NCBI GenBank assembly: GCA_900471515.1
Contig: UCFC01000036.1
Location: 1 to 39,395, forward strand
Source: Hyphomicrobiales bacterium
GTDB taxonomy: Bacteria > Pseudomonadota > Alphaproteobacteria > Rhizobiales > Rhizobiaceae
Direction of reading: 5' to 3'
Length of the DNA: 39,395 nucleotides
Below the pieces are notes generated by a model. It saw only the letters and a program-made list of their open reading frames with translations, searched no databases and was not told where the DNA came from. Below are positions 7,001 through 15,860 of the stretch, one piece after another. The position numbers and the translations under genes are program-made. The first letter of the stretch is position 1. The number at the start of each line of letters is the position of its first letter.

Positions 7001-8062
7001 TCAGTTCAGCACCGGTTCTCCAGCGGTGATACGCTGCTCGCCTTCGTCAAACAGATGAACAGAATCGTGGAGCGGAGCGATGCGCAGAACATCGCCGGGG
7101 GCAGCTCTGATCCGCTCCCGGAAGACGCAGCTGATCGTCTGCGCGCCAAGACGGGCGATCACCAATGTCTCGGACCCTGTCGGCTCGACAACGGCGGTCG
7201 TCACCTCGATGCCGTTGGGATCGAGCGTGATGTGTTCGGGGCGAATGCCGTAGGTGACGGCGCCGGACGGGTGCCGCTCGCTCGGCAGGACAAGCCCGTC
7301 TGCGGTCCGGAAACCTTCATTCGTCATGGTCCCCCTGATGAAGTTCATGGCGGGAGAGCCGATGAAGCCGGCAACGAAGAGGTTGTTCGGGCGATCGTAA
7401 AGTTCGAGCGGAGAACCGGATTGTTCGATCAGGCCGTCCTTCATCACGACGATCTTGTCCGCCATCGTCATCGCCTCGATCTGATCGTGGGTGACGTAGA
7501 TCGTCGTGGTCTTCAGCCGCTGATGCAGTTCCTTGATCTCGGAGCGCATCTGCACGCGCAGCTTGGCATCCAGGTTCGACAGGGGCTCGTCGAACAGGAA
7601 GACGGCGGGATCGCGAACGATCGCGCGTCCCATGGCGACGCGCTGCCGCTGGCCGCCCGACAGCTGCTTCGGATAGCGCTCGAGAAGCGCCTCCAGCCCG
7701 AGGATCTTGGCGGCATTGCCGACGCGCCTGTCGATCTCGGTCTTCGGCATGCGCTTCAGCCGCAACGAGAAGCCCATATTCCTGGCGACCGTCATGTGCG
7801 GATAAAGCGCGTAGTTCTGGAACACCATGGCGATGTCGCGATCCTTCGGCGCCAGCTCGTTGACGATATGCGCGCCGATCTGGATCTCGCCGGAGCTAAT
7901 GTCTTCCAGGCCGGCGATCATTCTGAGCAGGGTGGATTTGCCACAGCCCGAGGGACCGACCAGCACGACGAACTCGCCGTCGCGGATATCGACCGAAACG
8001 CCTTTGATGGCTTTGAACGCGCCGTAGTCCTTGCGCGCATTGTTCACTCTCACATGGGCCAT
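7001..8062 (-). CDS. Sugar ABC importer ATPase (MalK/UgpC type)
   Basis: This ATPase has 353 residues and powers uptake by the two permeases encoded upstream in the same operon. Walker A is GPSGCGKST (36-44), the Q-loop lies in MVFQNYALYPHMTV, the signature is LSGGQRQR (near 134), Walker B is FLFDEPLSNLDA and the switch histidine is in YVTHDQ. About 110 residues of regulatory TOBE-type domain follow (GIRPEHI is characteristic), which places it with carbohydrate importers. GGGAGGA precedes the ATG. It is the last gene of the minus-strand operon, 21 bases after the isomerase gene, and ends tail to tail with lysR. Confidence 0.9.
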   Translation of the reverse strand: MAHVRVNNARKDYGAFKAIKGVSVDIRDGEFVVLVGPSGCGKSTLLRMIAGLEDISSGEIQIGAHIVNELAPKDRDIAMVFQNYALYPHMTVARNMGFSLRLKRMPKTEIDRRVGNAAKILGLEALLERYPKQLSGGQRQRVAMGRAIVRDPAVFLFDEPLSNLDAKLRVQMRSEIKELHQRLKTTTIYVTHDQIEAMTMADKIVVMKDGLIEQSGSPLELYDRPNNLFVAGFIGSPAMNFIRGTMTNEGFRTADGLVLPSERHPSGAVTYGIRPEHITLDPNGIEVTTAVVEPTGSETLVIARLGAQTISCVFRERIRAAPGDVLRIAPLHDSVHLFDEGEQRITAGEPVLN

Positions 8063-8083
8063 TTCCGTCCTCCCGGGGCGCTC

Positions 8084-8938
8084 TCAAAGCTTGTCCAAGA
8101 CGTTTCTGAGGTAGGCGAGCCCGAGGCGCTCACCTTCTTTTCTGGCCTCGAGATCCTTGCCCGGCCATCCGTAGGCGGCGTCCTCGTGCTCGATCGAAAG
8201 CGTGCCGTCAAAGCCGCCGGCGCGGGCCTGGCGCAGGAAGCGGGGCCAGTCGAGCAGGCCCTGGCCCGGCAGCTTGTACTGCCACCAGCCCCTGCCGTGG
8301 TAGCCGACCGCCTGCTGGGCGGCTGCATCGATGGCCGTATCCTTGGCGTGGAGAATGGCGATGCGATCCTTGACTGCCTCCATCGCGGCATAGGGATCGA
8401 CGCCGATACGAATGAGGTGCGACGGGTCGAACTCGAGAGCGAAGCGCCGGTCGGGTATGCGCTTGAAGAGCTCCTGCCAGCCTTTCGGCGTGGTGCCGAT
8501 GAAATTGTCCTTCGGCCCCGGCCAGTTTTCGATCGCGAAGGTGAGGCCGCTTGACGTCGTGCGGGCAATCAATCGGTTGGCGAAATCGGCGAAATCATCG
8601 TAGTTGGTCTCCTCGTCGGCACTGTCGTCGCGGCCGGGAAAAATCACGAAGATCGGCACTCCGGCGTCACCGATCGCCTCCGCAAATTCCTCCGTTCGGG
8701 TGCGAAGTTCGCCGCGTTTTGTGCGATCGGGATCGAGCTGGTTGCCGAAATAGGTAATCGAGGAGACGAAGAGGTTGCGGTCCCGGGCGAGTGCTACCGC
8801 AGCCCGCACCCTGTCCGGCGTCCTGATGTGGCCGCCGACGTCGATTTCGATCGCGTCGAAACCGGCTGACGCCGCAAAATCCACCACTTCCTCAAGTGGC
8901 CGGTCGTTGAATGTCGACGTATAAAAGCCAATCCTCAT
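8084..8938 (-). CDS. Sugar (phosphate) isomerase/epimerase, xylose-isomerase-like TIM barrel
   Basis: The protein has 284 residues and the sequence of an AP-endonuclease-2/xylose-isomerase-like barrel. Probable metal ligands can be read: E in FAIENWPG, D and H in EFDPSHLIR, H in ILHAKD and E in LSIEHED. Such enzymes move a carbonyl or change a stereocentre on a sugar or keto-sugar. ATG 8938 is preferred over the adjacent TTG at 8941 because GGGAGG lies six bases before it. Lying between a ROK regulator and a sugar ATPase, with a Gfo/Idh oxidoreductase nearby, it resembles the E. coli ycj-type arrangement (YcjR epimerase with YcjS 3-dehydrogenase), which acts on 3-keto-glycosides. That is inference; the substrate is not shown by the sequence. 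Confidence 0.8.
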   Translation of the reverse strand: MRIGFYTSTFNDRPLEEVVDFAASAGFDAIEIDVGGHIRTPDRVRAAVALARDRNLFVSSITYFGNQLDPDRTKRGELRTRTEEFAEAIGDAGVPIFVIFPGRDDSADEETNYDDFADFANRLIARTTSSGLTFAIENWPGPKDNFIGTTPKGWQELFKRIPDRRFALEFDPSHLIRIGVDPYAAMEAVKDRIAILHAKDTAIDAAAQQAVGYHGRGWWQYKLPGQGLLDWPRFLRQARAGGFDGTLSIEHEDAAYGWPGKDLEARKEGERLGLAYLRNVLDKL

Positions 8939-8968
8939 CAAAATCCTCCCAGTGCCTTGCCGGCGGTT

Positions 8969-10207
8969 TCAATTGTTCAGGCGATCCATGAACTTGAGGG
9001 GCGAGCGGGTGCGCTGAACGGCGTCGGCCGATGCCAGCATCAGGGCCGCGGCCATCGGCATCGCTGCCGCACCGAGCGCCGAAGCGTCCTCGCCGAGCGA
9101 AGCGCGATGCAACGAGGGCAAGGTGGTGTCTGCGGCCGTCAGATGTTCGTGAACGTAGCGCAGCAGTTCGTCGATCATGCGGATCGGCAATCGGCCGCCG
9201 ATGATGATGGCGTCGGGATCGACGATCATGCCGATATGCTTGACGGCAACGGCAAGATGCGCGCTCATCTCCTTCAGCCATTTCGAAACGAGCGCCCTGC
9301 CATGCGCGTCAAGGGCCAGCAGGTCCTGGGGCACGCTTGCGCGGATGCCGTGTTCGGCCAGGAATTTGTAGAGGAAGAAGATCGTCACCATCTCGCCCAG
9401 AAGATCGACCTTCGGTGCCGCCTTGTCCCGATCGTCGGCGATCGGCAGCCAGCCGATTTCGCCGCTGAGCGCCATGGCGCCGCGATGGCCGTTGCCGTCG
9501 AGCACGAGGCCTCCGCCAAGGCAGGCGTTGATGGCGATGTAAAAGAAGCTGCGGCTTTCCGACCCGAGGCCGTAATCCAGTTCCGCAAGTGCCGCGGCAT
9601 TGGTCTCGTTCTCGATGAAGACCGGGTGCTGCGTCAGGTTTTCCAGCGCCGCGCGGACGTCGAATTCCATCCATTCCGAGTAGTCGTCGGGCATGCCGAG
9701 GAAGCTGATCTCGCCGAGCCAGTCCGGCATGGCGAGCCCGATGCCGGCCAGATGCGCGTCGTCGATCAGGCGGCTTCGCTGGAAGTGGGAGATCGCATCG
9801 GCCGTCAGCTGCATGAATTCGGCCGGTCGCACATAGCGCTTTTCGTGGTGCACGCGGGCGCGCACGTTGCCGACCGCATCGACGGCGACAATCGTCAGAT
9901 GGTCGCGATCGATGTTGATGCCGATTGCATAGAACGCATCGGGGTTGATCTCGAGTTCGATTGCCGGCTGGCCCCGGAGCCCATGGCGCCGGCGCGCCTC
10001 GATGATCAGGCCCTCGTCGAGCAGGCGGTCCACGATGCGGGCGATCGCCGGTTTGGTAAAGCCGGTCTGCCGGGCAATCTCGGCACGCGAGATCGGCGCC
10101 TGCCGATGGATGCAGCGCAGAACGACGGCTCTGTTGTGTTCGCCCGCATCCTCGACATTGGCCCCCGTCAGGTCGGGAGACAGTCTGGCGCCGGTTGTCT
10201 GGTTCAT
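8969..10207 (-). CDS. ROK-family transcriptional regulator within the sugar operon
   Basis: The protein has 412 residues. An N-terminal winged helix (about 20-80: AEIARQTGFTKPAIARIVDRLLDEGLI) is joined to a ROK sugar-kinase fold. The usual kinase aspartate is replaced by E in ENETNAA, the zinc motif CXCGXXGC is missing and GEIGH is GEIGW, so it cannot be a standard ROK kinase and should be a sugar-sensing DNA-binding protein. It sits third from the end of the transport operon, 40 bases after the second permease, so it probably controls its own operon. A likely target is the element shared by the promoters at 13463-13490 and 20466-20496. Confidence 0.87.
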   Translation of the reverse strand: MNQTTGARLSPDLTGANVEDAGEHNRAVVLRCIHRQAPISRAEIARQTGFTKPAIARIVDRLLDEGLIIEARRRHGLRGQPAIELEINPDAFYAIGINIDRDHLTIVAVDAVGNVRARVHHEKRYVRPAEFMQLTADAISHFQRSRLIDDAHLAGIGLAMPDWLGEISFLGMPDDYSEWMEFDVRAALENLTQHPVFIENETNAAALAELDYGLGSESRSFFYIAINACLGGGLVLDGNGHRGAMALSGEIGWLPIADDRDKAAPKVDLLGEMVTIFFLYKFLAEHGIRASVPQDLLALDAHGRALVSKWLKEMSAHLAVAVKHIGMIVDPDAIIIGGRLPIRMIDELLRYVHEHLTAADTTLPSLHRASLGEDASALGAAAMPMAAALMLASADAVQRTRSPLKFMDRLNN

Positions 10208-10247
10208 GGTCGGGATCCTCTATCTGCCACGCACATGCAAGCCGGCC

Positions 10248-11090
10248 TCATCCTTTCACTGCGCCGCTGGTCATGGCACCAAGGATCAGCCGCTGGAGCG
10301 ACAGGAAGGCCACGATCGCCGGCACGACGGAGATCAGGCAGGCGGCCGCAAGCAGCTGGATGGACGAGTCGGTCTGCATGCCACGGAAGTTAAAGATCCC
10401 GACGCCGATCGGCATCAGATTGTTTTGCGTGAGCAGCAGAAAAGGCACGAGGAACTGCGACCAGCCGGCAATCACGGTGATGATGAAGACGGAAGCAATG
10501 CCCGGCGCCGAAAGCGGCAGGACGATCCGCCAGAAGACCGAGAACCGGTTGCAGCCGTCGATCATGGCCGCCTCGTCGAGGCTGCGCGGAATGCCGTCTA
10601 TCGTGCTTTTCAGCAGCCAGGTCGCAAGCGGCACGCCGAGCGCGATATAGACCATCGTGACGGCGAAATGCGTGTCGAGCAAGCCGAGACGGTTCATGTA
10701 GCGGTAGAGCGGCACCATGATGACCAGCGGCGAGATCATCTGGAACAGCAGGAGCCCCATCATCGACAGGCCCTTGCCGCGGAACTGGAAGCGGGAAAAT
10801 GCATAAGCCGCAGGCAGGGCGACGATCAGCACGCCGAAACCGCTGAAGGCAGCAAGCTTCAGCCCGTTCCAGAGATAGATCGGGAAGTAGCTGTTGTTGA
10901 GCACGGTGACGAAGTTGTCGATGGTCGGATTGTGCGGGATGTAGCGCGCCACGCCGCGATAGATTTCCCGCCTGTCGCGCAAGGCCATCGACAGGAGATA
11001 GGAGAGGGGGCCGGCGAAGAAGATGAACATCGCCAGCATGAAGAGGTAGCTCAGGAAATCGCCGAAGCGCGTGCCGGTGCGCCTGCTCAT
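10248..11090 (-). CDS. Sugar ABC importer permease (MalG type)
   Basis: The protein has 280 residues and six membrane helices. The cytoplasmic coupling loop is present as the EAA motif (SLDEAAMIDGCNRFSVFWRI, then LPLSAPGI), which docks on the ATPase. The start is ATG 11090, overlapping the stop of the other permease as ATGA, with AGGAGG just before it inside the previous gene; the reading frame is open further upstream but that part lies in the other permease gene and is a shadow. It forms the membrane channel together with the permease at 11087-12016. Confidence 0.92.
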   Translation of the reverse strand: MSRRTGTRFGDFLSYLFMLAMFIFFAGPLSYLLSMALRDRREIYRGVARYIPHNPTIDNFVTVLNNSYFPIYLWNGLKLAAFSGFGVLIVALPAAYAFSRFQFRGKGLSMMGLLLFQMISPLVIMVPLYRYMNRLGLLDTHFAVTMVYIALGVPLATWLLKSTIDGIPRSLDEAAMIDGCNRFSVFWRIVLPLSAPGIASVFIITVIAGWSQFLVPFLLLTQNNLMPIGVGIFNFRGMQTDSSIQLLAAACLISVVPAIVAFLSLQRLILGAMTSGAVKG

Positions 11091-12016
11091 TGCTCCTCCT
11101 CCTTCGGCAGGAACGATGCGTAAACGAAGGCAAGCCCTAGGCTGATGATCAGCATCAGCACGGAGAGCACGCTGCCGCCGGAAAGATCGTAATTGCGGAA
11201 GACGATATTGAACACGTAAAGCGAGATCACCTCGGTCGCCCGCCCCGGACCGCCGCCGGTCAGCGTGATGATCGCGTCGAAAGTGTTGAGCGTCATGATC
11301 GTGATGAGGATCATGTTGACCAGCATGGCGGCGCGCAGCTGCGGGAGAGTGATGAAGAGGAACTGTTGCGAACCTGTGGCGCCGTCGACATCCGCCGCCT
11401 CGTAAAGGGACGGGTCGATCGATTTGAGGGCTGCGTACATGACCACCATCGAGAAGGCCGTGCCGCGCCAGATATTGGAAATCAGCGCCGACCACGGCGC
11501 GATCGCCGGATCGGATAGCCAGGCGACCGTCGGCAGGTGCATGAGCCGCAAGATGCTGTTCAACGCCCCGTAGGGAGCTTCGGAAAACAGCATCTGCCAG
11601 ATGATGCCGCCGGCAATGCCGGGCACGACCCAGGCAACGAGCGCCGTGGTGCGCAGGATCGTCGTGCCGAACAGGCCGCGTTTTTCGCCTCTGATGACAA
11701 CGACGGCAACGGCGAGACCGAATATCTGCTGTCCGATGACGCTGCCGCCCACGAAGATGAGCGTGGCCCATAGGATGTCGGGCAGCTGCGGCGAACTCAG
11801 CGCGTTCGAGATCGTGCCGAGCGTATAGACCGGATTGTCGCCGATCAGGGTCGCATTGGTGAACGACAGGCGGAACACGTCGATCACGGGATAGAGATAG
11901 AAGATGCCGATGACGATGATCACGGGCATGATCCAGGGCAAGGGTGCCCCGGCAAAACGGCGCATGAACGATCTGCTGTGAGGCGGGCTGGCAGCCTCGA
12001 TGGCGATGGGGCTCAT
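11087..12016 (-). CDS. Sugar ABC importer permease (MalF type)
   Basis: The protein has 309 residues with six membrane helices and the coupling motif YEAADVDGATGSQQFLFITLP. ATG 12016 is preferred to the in-frame ATG at 12061, because the latter lies within a strong 10-bp hairpin and has no ribosome site, whereas AGAGAAG stands before 12016. The first 25 residues are a cytoplasmic extension before the first helix (LPWIMPVIIVIGIFYLYP). It overlaps the next permease by four bases. Confidence 0.9.
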   Translation of the reverse strand: MSPIAIEAASPPHSRSFMRRFAGAPLPWIMPVIIVIGIFYLYPVIDVFRLSFTNATLIGDNPVYTLGTISNALSSPQLPDILWATLIFVGGSVIGQQIFGLAVAVVVIRGEKRGLFGTTILRTTALVAWVVPGIAGGIIWQMLFSEAPYGALNSILRLMHLPTVAWLSDPAIAPWSALISNIWRGTAFSMVVMYAALKSIDPSLYEAADVDGATGSQQFLFITLPQLRAAMLVNMILITIMTLNTFDAIITLTGGGPGRATEVISLYVFNIVFRNYDLSGGSVLSVLMLIISLGLAFVYASFLPKEEEQ

Positions 12017-12046
12017 TGGGCTTCTCTGTCCGGGTTTGACATGACC

Positions 12047-12071
12047 GGCGGCGCCCGTCATGGGCGCCGCC
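12047..12071 (-). repeat. Strong hairpin between binding-protein and permease genes
   Basis: GGCGGCGCCC and its exact complement flank a 5-base loop. It lies 13 bases after the binding-protein stop codon and about 30 bases before the first permease, with no T-run. In sugar ABC operons such hairpins stop 3' nucleases or part of transcription, so that the binding protein is made in excess over the membrane parts. That role is inferred from position. Confidence 0.6.
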
Positions 12072-12084
12072 GCAATCTCAATCG

Positions 12085-13383
12085 TTAGAGACGCTTGTAT
12101 GCCTCCATCGTCGCGTTGAACGCCGCGTCCAGAGCCTCTTCCGGCTTCTTGGTGCCGGACAGGACATCGCCCATCATGATCTGGATCTGGTTGGAGATTT
12201 CCGGATAGATCGGAGCGCCCGGACGGGCCTGGCCGTTGACGAGAGCTGCGGCAAAGGTCTTGTTGGCCTCGGTTGCGAAGACATCATATTTGTCGAAGAG
12301 CGACTTGCGCGTCGGCAGCTGCTGCTGCAGCGCATTGGCCGGTCCCATATAGACTTCGCGGGCAAGGTTGGCGCACATCTCCACCTTGTCCTTGTCCTTG
12401 CTGAACGAGGCGATCGTCCATCCGCCGGTGCCGGTGGAGCGCTGGTCTGCGGTCGGGCCGGGGATCGGCGAGAAGGTCCAGTTCTTGAACTCGTCTTCGT
12501 CGAGCGTGACCTTCAGCTGGGCATATTGCCAGTTGCCGCCGATGAAGAGAGCGGTGGTTCCGGCAGCTGCCGCGGCGTTGAGGTCGTCATAGTTTCCGAT
12601 GGTCGTCACGCGCTTGGGTGCGGCACCGGAATCGACCAGATCCTTGTAGTAATTCAGGGCCTTCAGGAATTTCGCCTTGTTTTCGCCCTCGCCGAAGATG
12701 GGCTTGCCGGAATCGTCGACAAGCTTGCCGCCGAGCGCCCAATAGTTGGCCAGCCAGTCGAAGGTGGAGCCTTCGTAGCGGCCGGCGTTGAAGAGGATGC
12801 CTTCCATGCCCTGTTCGACGGAGGAAAGCCCGGCCTTCTTCAGGTCATCCCAGGTCTGCGGCGCGTCGGCAACGATGGATTTGTTGCGGTAGAGAACACG
12901 AAGGTCCGTGTCCCACCACCATGCACGGATCGTCTGGTCCTTGTCGGTGATGCCGTTGCGGATGAAGGGGAAGAGGTCGGCGATTTCCTCCTTCGAGAAA
13001 TAGGGCGTGAAGTCGGCGAGCACATGGTTGACCATGAACTGCGAGAGCACGAAGGAGTCGACCGCAGCACAATCCGGAGCGTTGCCAGCCTTGGCCTGCT
13101 CCAGCATCTTGGCCTGTTCGGTGCCGATATCGGCCGACATGAACTGCATCTGCAGTTTCCAGTCGGGATGCTTCTTGATGAACTCGACGAAGAGCTTCTG
13201 GTAGCCTTCGGCGATTGCCGGGTCGGCATTGTTGGGGCTGTCGTTGGTGAGCCGGACGACCAGGGTTTTGGGGGCGTCGGCAGCCCCGATCCTGTCCTTT
13301 GTCGCGAGCTCCTGGGCAAATGCGGCAGGCACTGAAAATAACATTGTGCTCAGCGCTAACGCGCTGATGAACGCTCTCTTCAT
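12085..13383 (-). CDS. Periplasmic sugar-binding protein (solute-binding family 1)
   Basis: The protein has 432 residues. A Sec signal peptide (MKRAFISALALS, ending AFA-Q at residue 23) is followed by an extracellular solute-binding fold of the MalE/UgpB class, with conserved segments such as TDLRVLYRNKSIV, LFIGGNWQ and GTGGWTIA. Aromatic residues in the WWWDTDLR region suit a sugar-stacking site. ATG 13383 follows GGGGAGGAG; upstream in-frame ATGs would hide the signal peptide. It is the first gene of the operon and gives the importer its specificity. The promoter link to an alpha-mannosidase suggests an alpha-mannoside or oligosaccharide as ligand. Confidence 0.9.
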   Translation of the reverse strand: MKRAFISALALSTMLFSVPAAFAQELATKDRIGAADAPKTLVVRLTNDSPNNADPAIAEGYQKLFVEFIKKHPDWKLQMQFMSADIGTEQAKMLEQAKAGNAPDCAAVDSFVLSQFMVNHVLADFTPYFSKEEIADLFPFIRNGITDKDQTIRAWWWDTDLRVLYRNKSIVADAPQTWDDLKKAGLSSVEQGMEGILFNAGRYEGSTFDWLANYWALGGKLVDDSGKPIFGEGENKAKFLKALNYYKDLVDSGAAPKRVTTIGNYDDLNAAAAAGTTALFIGGNWQYAQLKVTLDEDEFKNWTFSPIPGPTADQRSTGTGGWTIASFSKDKDKVEMCANLAREVYMGPANALQQQLPTRKSLFDKYDVFATEANKTFAAALVNGQARPGAPIYPEISNQIQIMMGDVLSGTKKPEEALDAAFNATMEAYKRL

Positions 13384-13462
13384 GATGGGTCTCCTCCCCA
13401 TTTTAAACGGATACAGCCTGGTGGTCGGTTGACCTCTCCTCATTTCCATGCTGCATTAATTA

Positions 13463-13490
13463 GATTAAGTTACTTTGATTTGATGTCAAG
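13463..13490 (-). promoter_or_regulatory. Promoter of the sugar operon with shared operator
   Basis: Read on the minus strand, TTGACA (13489-13484) is separated by 16 bases from TAATCT (13468-13463). The spacer ends in the small palindrome AAGTAACTT, which runs into the -10. The same layout and 27 of 32 bases recur before the alpha-mannosidase gene at 20465-20496. The binding-protein ATG is about 80 bases downstream. A regulator bound here would block RNA polymerase; the ROK protein of the operon is the first candidate. Confidence 0.7.
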
Positions 13491-13661
13491 CCGCAGCTTG
13501 GGAGGAATGAGATGCTGGCGACATTCAACACAAGTTAGCGAACCGCAGCCGCACGTCCCGATCACAAGAAAATCGAGCCATTTCGGGCACCCGCAATGGC
13601 ACGGTGAGGTTTTGCCTCGGCTACGTGAGGATAGCCGAACCTGACATCCATGGAGGATCAG

Positions 13662-14708
13662 ATGCGTTTACTCATTCTCGGCACTGGTGGAATGGCCAAC
13701 CAGCATGCTGCAAATTTCAAGGCGATCGAAGGCGTCAGCGTGGTGGGCGGGGTCGATGTCGTGCCCGAACGGCTGGCAGCCTTTTGCTCCGAACACGGTA
13801 TCCCGAACCATTTCGGCTCGCTCGAGGAGGCGCTGGCCTGGGGCGAGTTCGACGCCGTCGCCAACGTCACGCCCGACCGCATTCACCACCCGACGACGCT
13901 TCAGGCGATCGCGGCGGGAAAGCATGTGTTCTGCGAAAAGCCGCTGGCGACCGATGCCACCAAGGCGATGGAGATGACCGATGCGATCGAGAAAGCCGGC
14001 AAGGTCGGCATGGTCAACTTCACCTATCGCAATTCGCCGGCCCTGCAGAAGGGCCGGCAGATGGTGCTCGCCGGCGAGATCGGCGCGGTCAGGCATGTCG
14101 AGGCGTCACACCTGCAGAGCTGGCTCGTCGGCCGTCATTGGGGCGATTGGAAAACCGAGAGCAAATGGCTGTGGCGCCTGAGCAAGAAACACGGCTCGAA
14201 TGGCGCGCTTGGCGATATCGGCATCCATATCGTCGATTTCGCGTCCTACGGTTCTGGGCTGGACGTCGCCCATGTCTTTGCCCGGCTCAAGACATTCAAC
14301 AAGGCGCCGGGTGGCAAGATCGGCGAATATGACCTGGACGCGAATGACGGTTTCACCATGAATGTCGATTTCACCACAGGAGCGATCGGCACAATCCAGG
14401 CGACGCGCACCGCCGCCGGCCAGATGGATCAGCTGCGTCTCCGGGTCTATGGCGAAACCGGCTCGATCGAGATGATCTACGATACCGGAAAATCGACGCT
14501 TCGCGCCTGCCTCGGTGAAGACGTTCACACCGCCACATGGCGCGATATTCCCTTCGATCCCGTCGAGACCAACTACCAGCGCTTCGTGCAGGCTGTCAGG
14601 GCGGGCAAGACGCAGGAACCTTCGTTCCGTCGCGCGGCGAATATCCAGAAGGTGCTCGACAAGGCACTGGCCTCCGATATCAGCCACGCCGACGAGGCGC
14701 TTGTCTGA
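13662..14708 (+). CDS. Gfo/Idh/MocA-family oxidoreductase
   Basis: The protein has 348 residues, usual for the family, which oxidises or reduces sugars and cyclitols with NAD(P). The Rossmann motif is LILGTGGMANQHAANF at the N terminus, the conserved EKP lies in HVFCEKPLATDA (near 95), and the catalytic region is GALGDIGIHIVDFASYG (near 185), with the D and H expected at the active site. ATG 13662 follows GGAGG by five bases, which decides against the in-frame ATG at 13650. It is divergent from the sugar operon. With the TIM-barrel epimerase it could act on keto-sugar intermediates; the substrate is unknown. Confidence 0.87.
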   Translation: MRLLILGTGGMANQHAANFKAIEGVSVVGGVDVVPERLAAFCSEHGIPNHFGSLEEALAWGEFDAVANVTPDRIHHPTTLQAIAAGKHVFCEKPLATDATKAMEMTDAIEKAGKVGMVNFTYRNSPALQKGRQMVLAGEIGAVRHVEASHLQSWLVGRHWGDWKTESKWLWRLSKKHGSNGALGDIGIHIVDFASYGSGLDVAHVFARLKTFNKAPGGKIGEYDLDANDGFTMNVDFTTGAIGTIQATRTAAGQMDQLRLRVYGETGSIEMIYDTGKSTLRACLGEDVHTATWRDIPFDPVETNYQRFVQAVRAGKTQEPSFRRAANIQKVLDKALASDISHADEALV

Positions 14709-14723
14709 TCGGATACTCGGGCG

Positions 14724-15860
14724 TCAGGCAGAGACCGGCGGCAGCAGGGTGTTGAGGAAGGGCAGCAAGGCCGCCCCCAGCGCCACGCCGCCGCCGCTGA
14801 AGCTTGCCGGTTTCATCGGCGAAATCCATGGTGTCAGGAAAGGTCGCTTGGATGTGTCGCGCCGTTCGACGGAAAGCTGGTGGATCAGCGCTTCGATGAC
14901 GCTTCGCGGCAGGTCGCTGCCGATCATGATGACACCAGGGGCAATGAAACCGGCCATGGCGATGATCGGGTCGAGAAGGTGGCTGGCCGCCTCGCGGATC
15001 CACTGCGTCAACTGGGGGGAAGACGGTTCCGCGCCCGCGATGAGGCGCCGGAACTCCTCGTCGCTGATCAGGGCGCGCAGGGCGCCGAAGCCGACCACGC
15101 TGTTCAGCCGGACATTGTCGGGACCGGTCAGCATCTCGCCGATACTGCCGGCGCGTCCGTGAACGCCGGAATAGGGGATGCCGCGAACGAGGAAGCCGGC
15201 CTGGACGTCTTCGTCGATGATGATCATTGCCAGCCCGCCTTCGGGCGCGGGCGCGCCGATGGTGCGCTCGGCAAGCAGGCTTGCGGTGCACTCGTTCTCC
15301 ACATGTATGCGTGCAAGCGTCGAGGTCGCGTTGAGTTCCTCGCCTTCCTGTGGGGTCCAATCGTTGGACCCAATCCCCAGGCCGATGATCGGCAGGCCGG
15401 CATGACGGCTCGCCATGGCCTGGGTGGCCGAGACGATTGACGGCACTCTCGCGGTCGGGGAAAGCGGAAAATATTCGCGATCATGGACCTGGCCGCTGAG
15501 ATCGATCAGCACGGCTTCGCCCCTGCTCTGGCGGACCCTGACGCCGATCGAGAACGCACCATCCGGGCGCAAGGCGAATTCGGCGGCGGTTGCGCCGCTG
15601 CCTGCGCCGTTGCGGCGGTGCGACGTCACCAGGCCTTCATCGCTGAGCCGGCGCAGAATATTGGTGATGCCAGGGCCGGTAAGACCCGAGTGCTGGCCGA
15701 GTTCCATACGGGTCAAAGGGCCGTGCCGGCGGATGGCTTCCAGGATGACGCGGATATTTCTGTCGGCGATTTCTCCCGATCGCAGACCGATTGTCTTACC
15801 CCGCGTAACAGCCGTTTCCTCTGCCTGACGTCGCCGCGGCCCGGATCGAAGATACCGCAT
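14724..15860 (-). CDS. Second ROK-family regulator
   Basis: The protein has 378 residues. A winged helix fills about residues 35-85 (TRMELGQHSGLTGPGITNILRRL), followed by a worn ROK domain. The ATP-site and zinc motifs are lost: the kinase position reads ENECTAS, there is no CXCGXXGC, and the GEIGH region reads AGSIGEM. It should therefore be a repressor without kinase activity. GAGGGAAG precedes the ATG. It ends 15 bases from the convergent oxidoreductase gene. It may control the mannoside genes along with the first ROK protein; the two differ strongly and are not a recent duplication. Confidence 0.83.
   Translation of the reverse strand: MRYLRSGPRRRQAEETAVTRGKTIGLRSGEIADRNIRVILEAIRRHGPLTRMELGQHSGLTGPGITNILRRLSDEGLVTSHRRNGAGSGATAAEFALRPDGAFSIGVRVRQSRGEAVLIDLSGQVHDREYFPLSPTARVPSIVSATQAMASRHAGLPIIGLGIGSNDWTPQEGEELNATSTLARIHVENECTASLLAERTIGAPAPEGGLAMIIIDEDVQAGFLVRGIPYSGVHGRAGSIGEMLTGPDNVRLNSVVGFGALRALISDEEFRRLIAGAEPSSPQLTQWIREAASHLLDPIIAMAGFIAPGVIMIGSDLPRSVIEALIHQLSVERRDTSKRPFLTPWISPMKPASFSGGGVALGAALLPFLNTLLPPVSA

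Noticed and set aside
7055..8554. Plus-strand frame of 499 codons opposite the sugar ATPase and isomerase
   Set aside because: Antisense of two well supported genes, with no domain visible.
8957..10393. Long plus-strand frame of 478 codons opposite the ROK gene
   Set aside because: It is the antisense of a clear ROK protein, a frequent artefact in GC-rich DNA; its product is rich in Asp, Gly, Arg and His without a family pattern.
10248..11771. A 507-codon open frame on the minus strand
   Set aside because: Only its last 280 codons (from ATG 11090) encode the permease; the upstream part lies over the other permease in a wrong frame and is rich in Arg, His and Ala, as shadows are.
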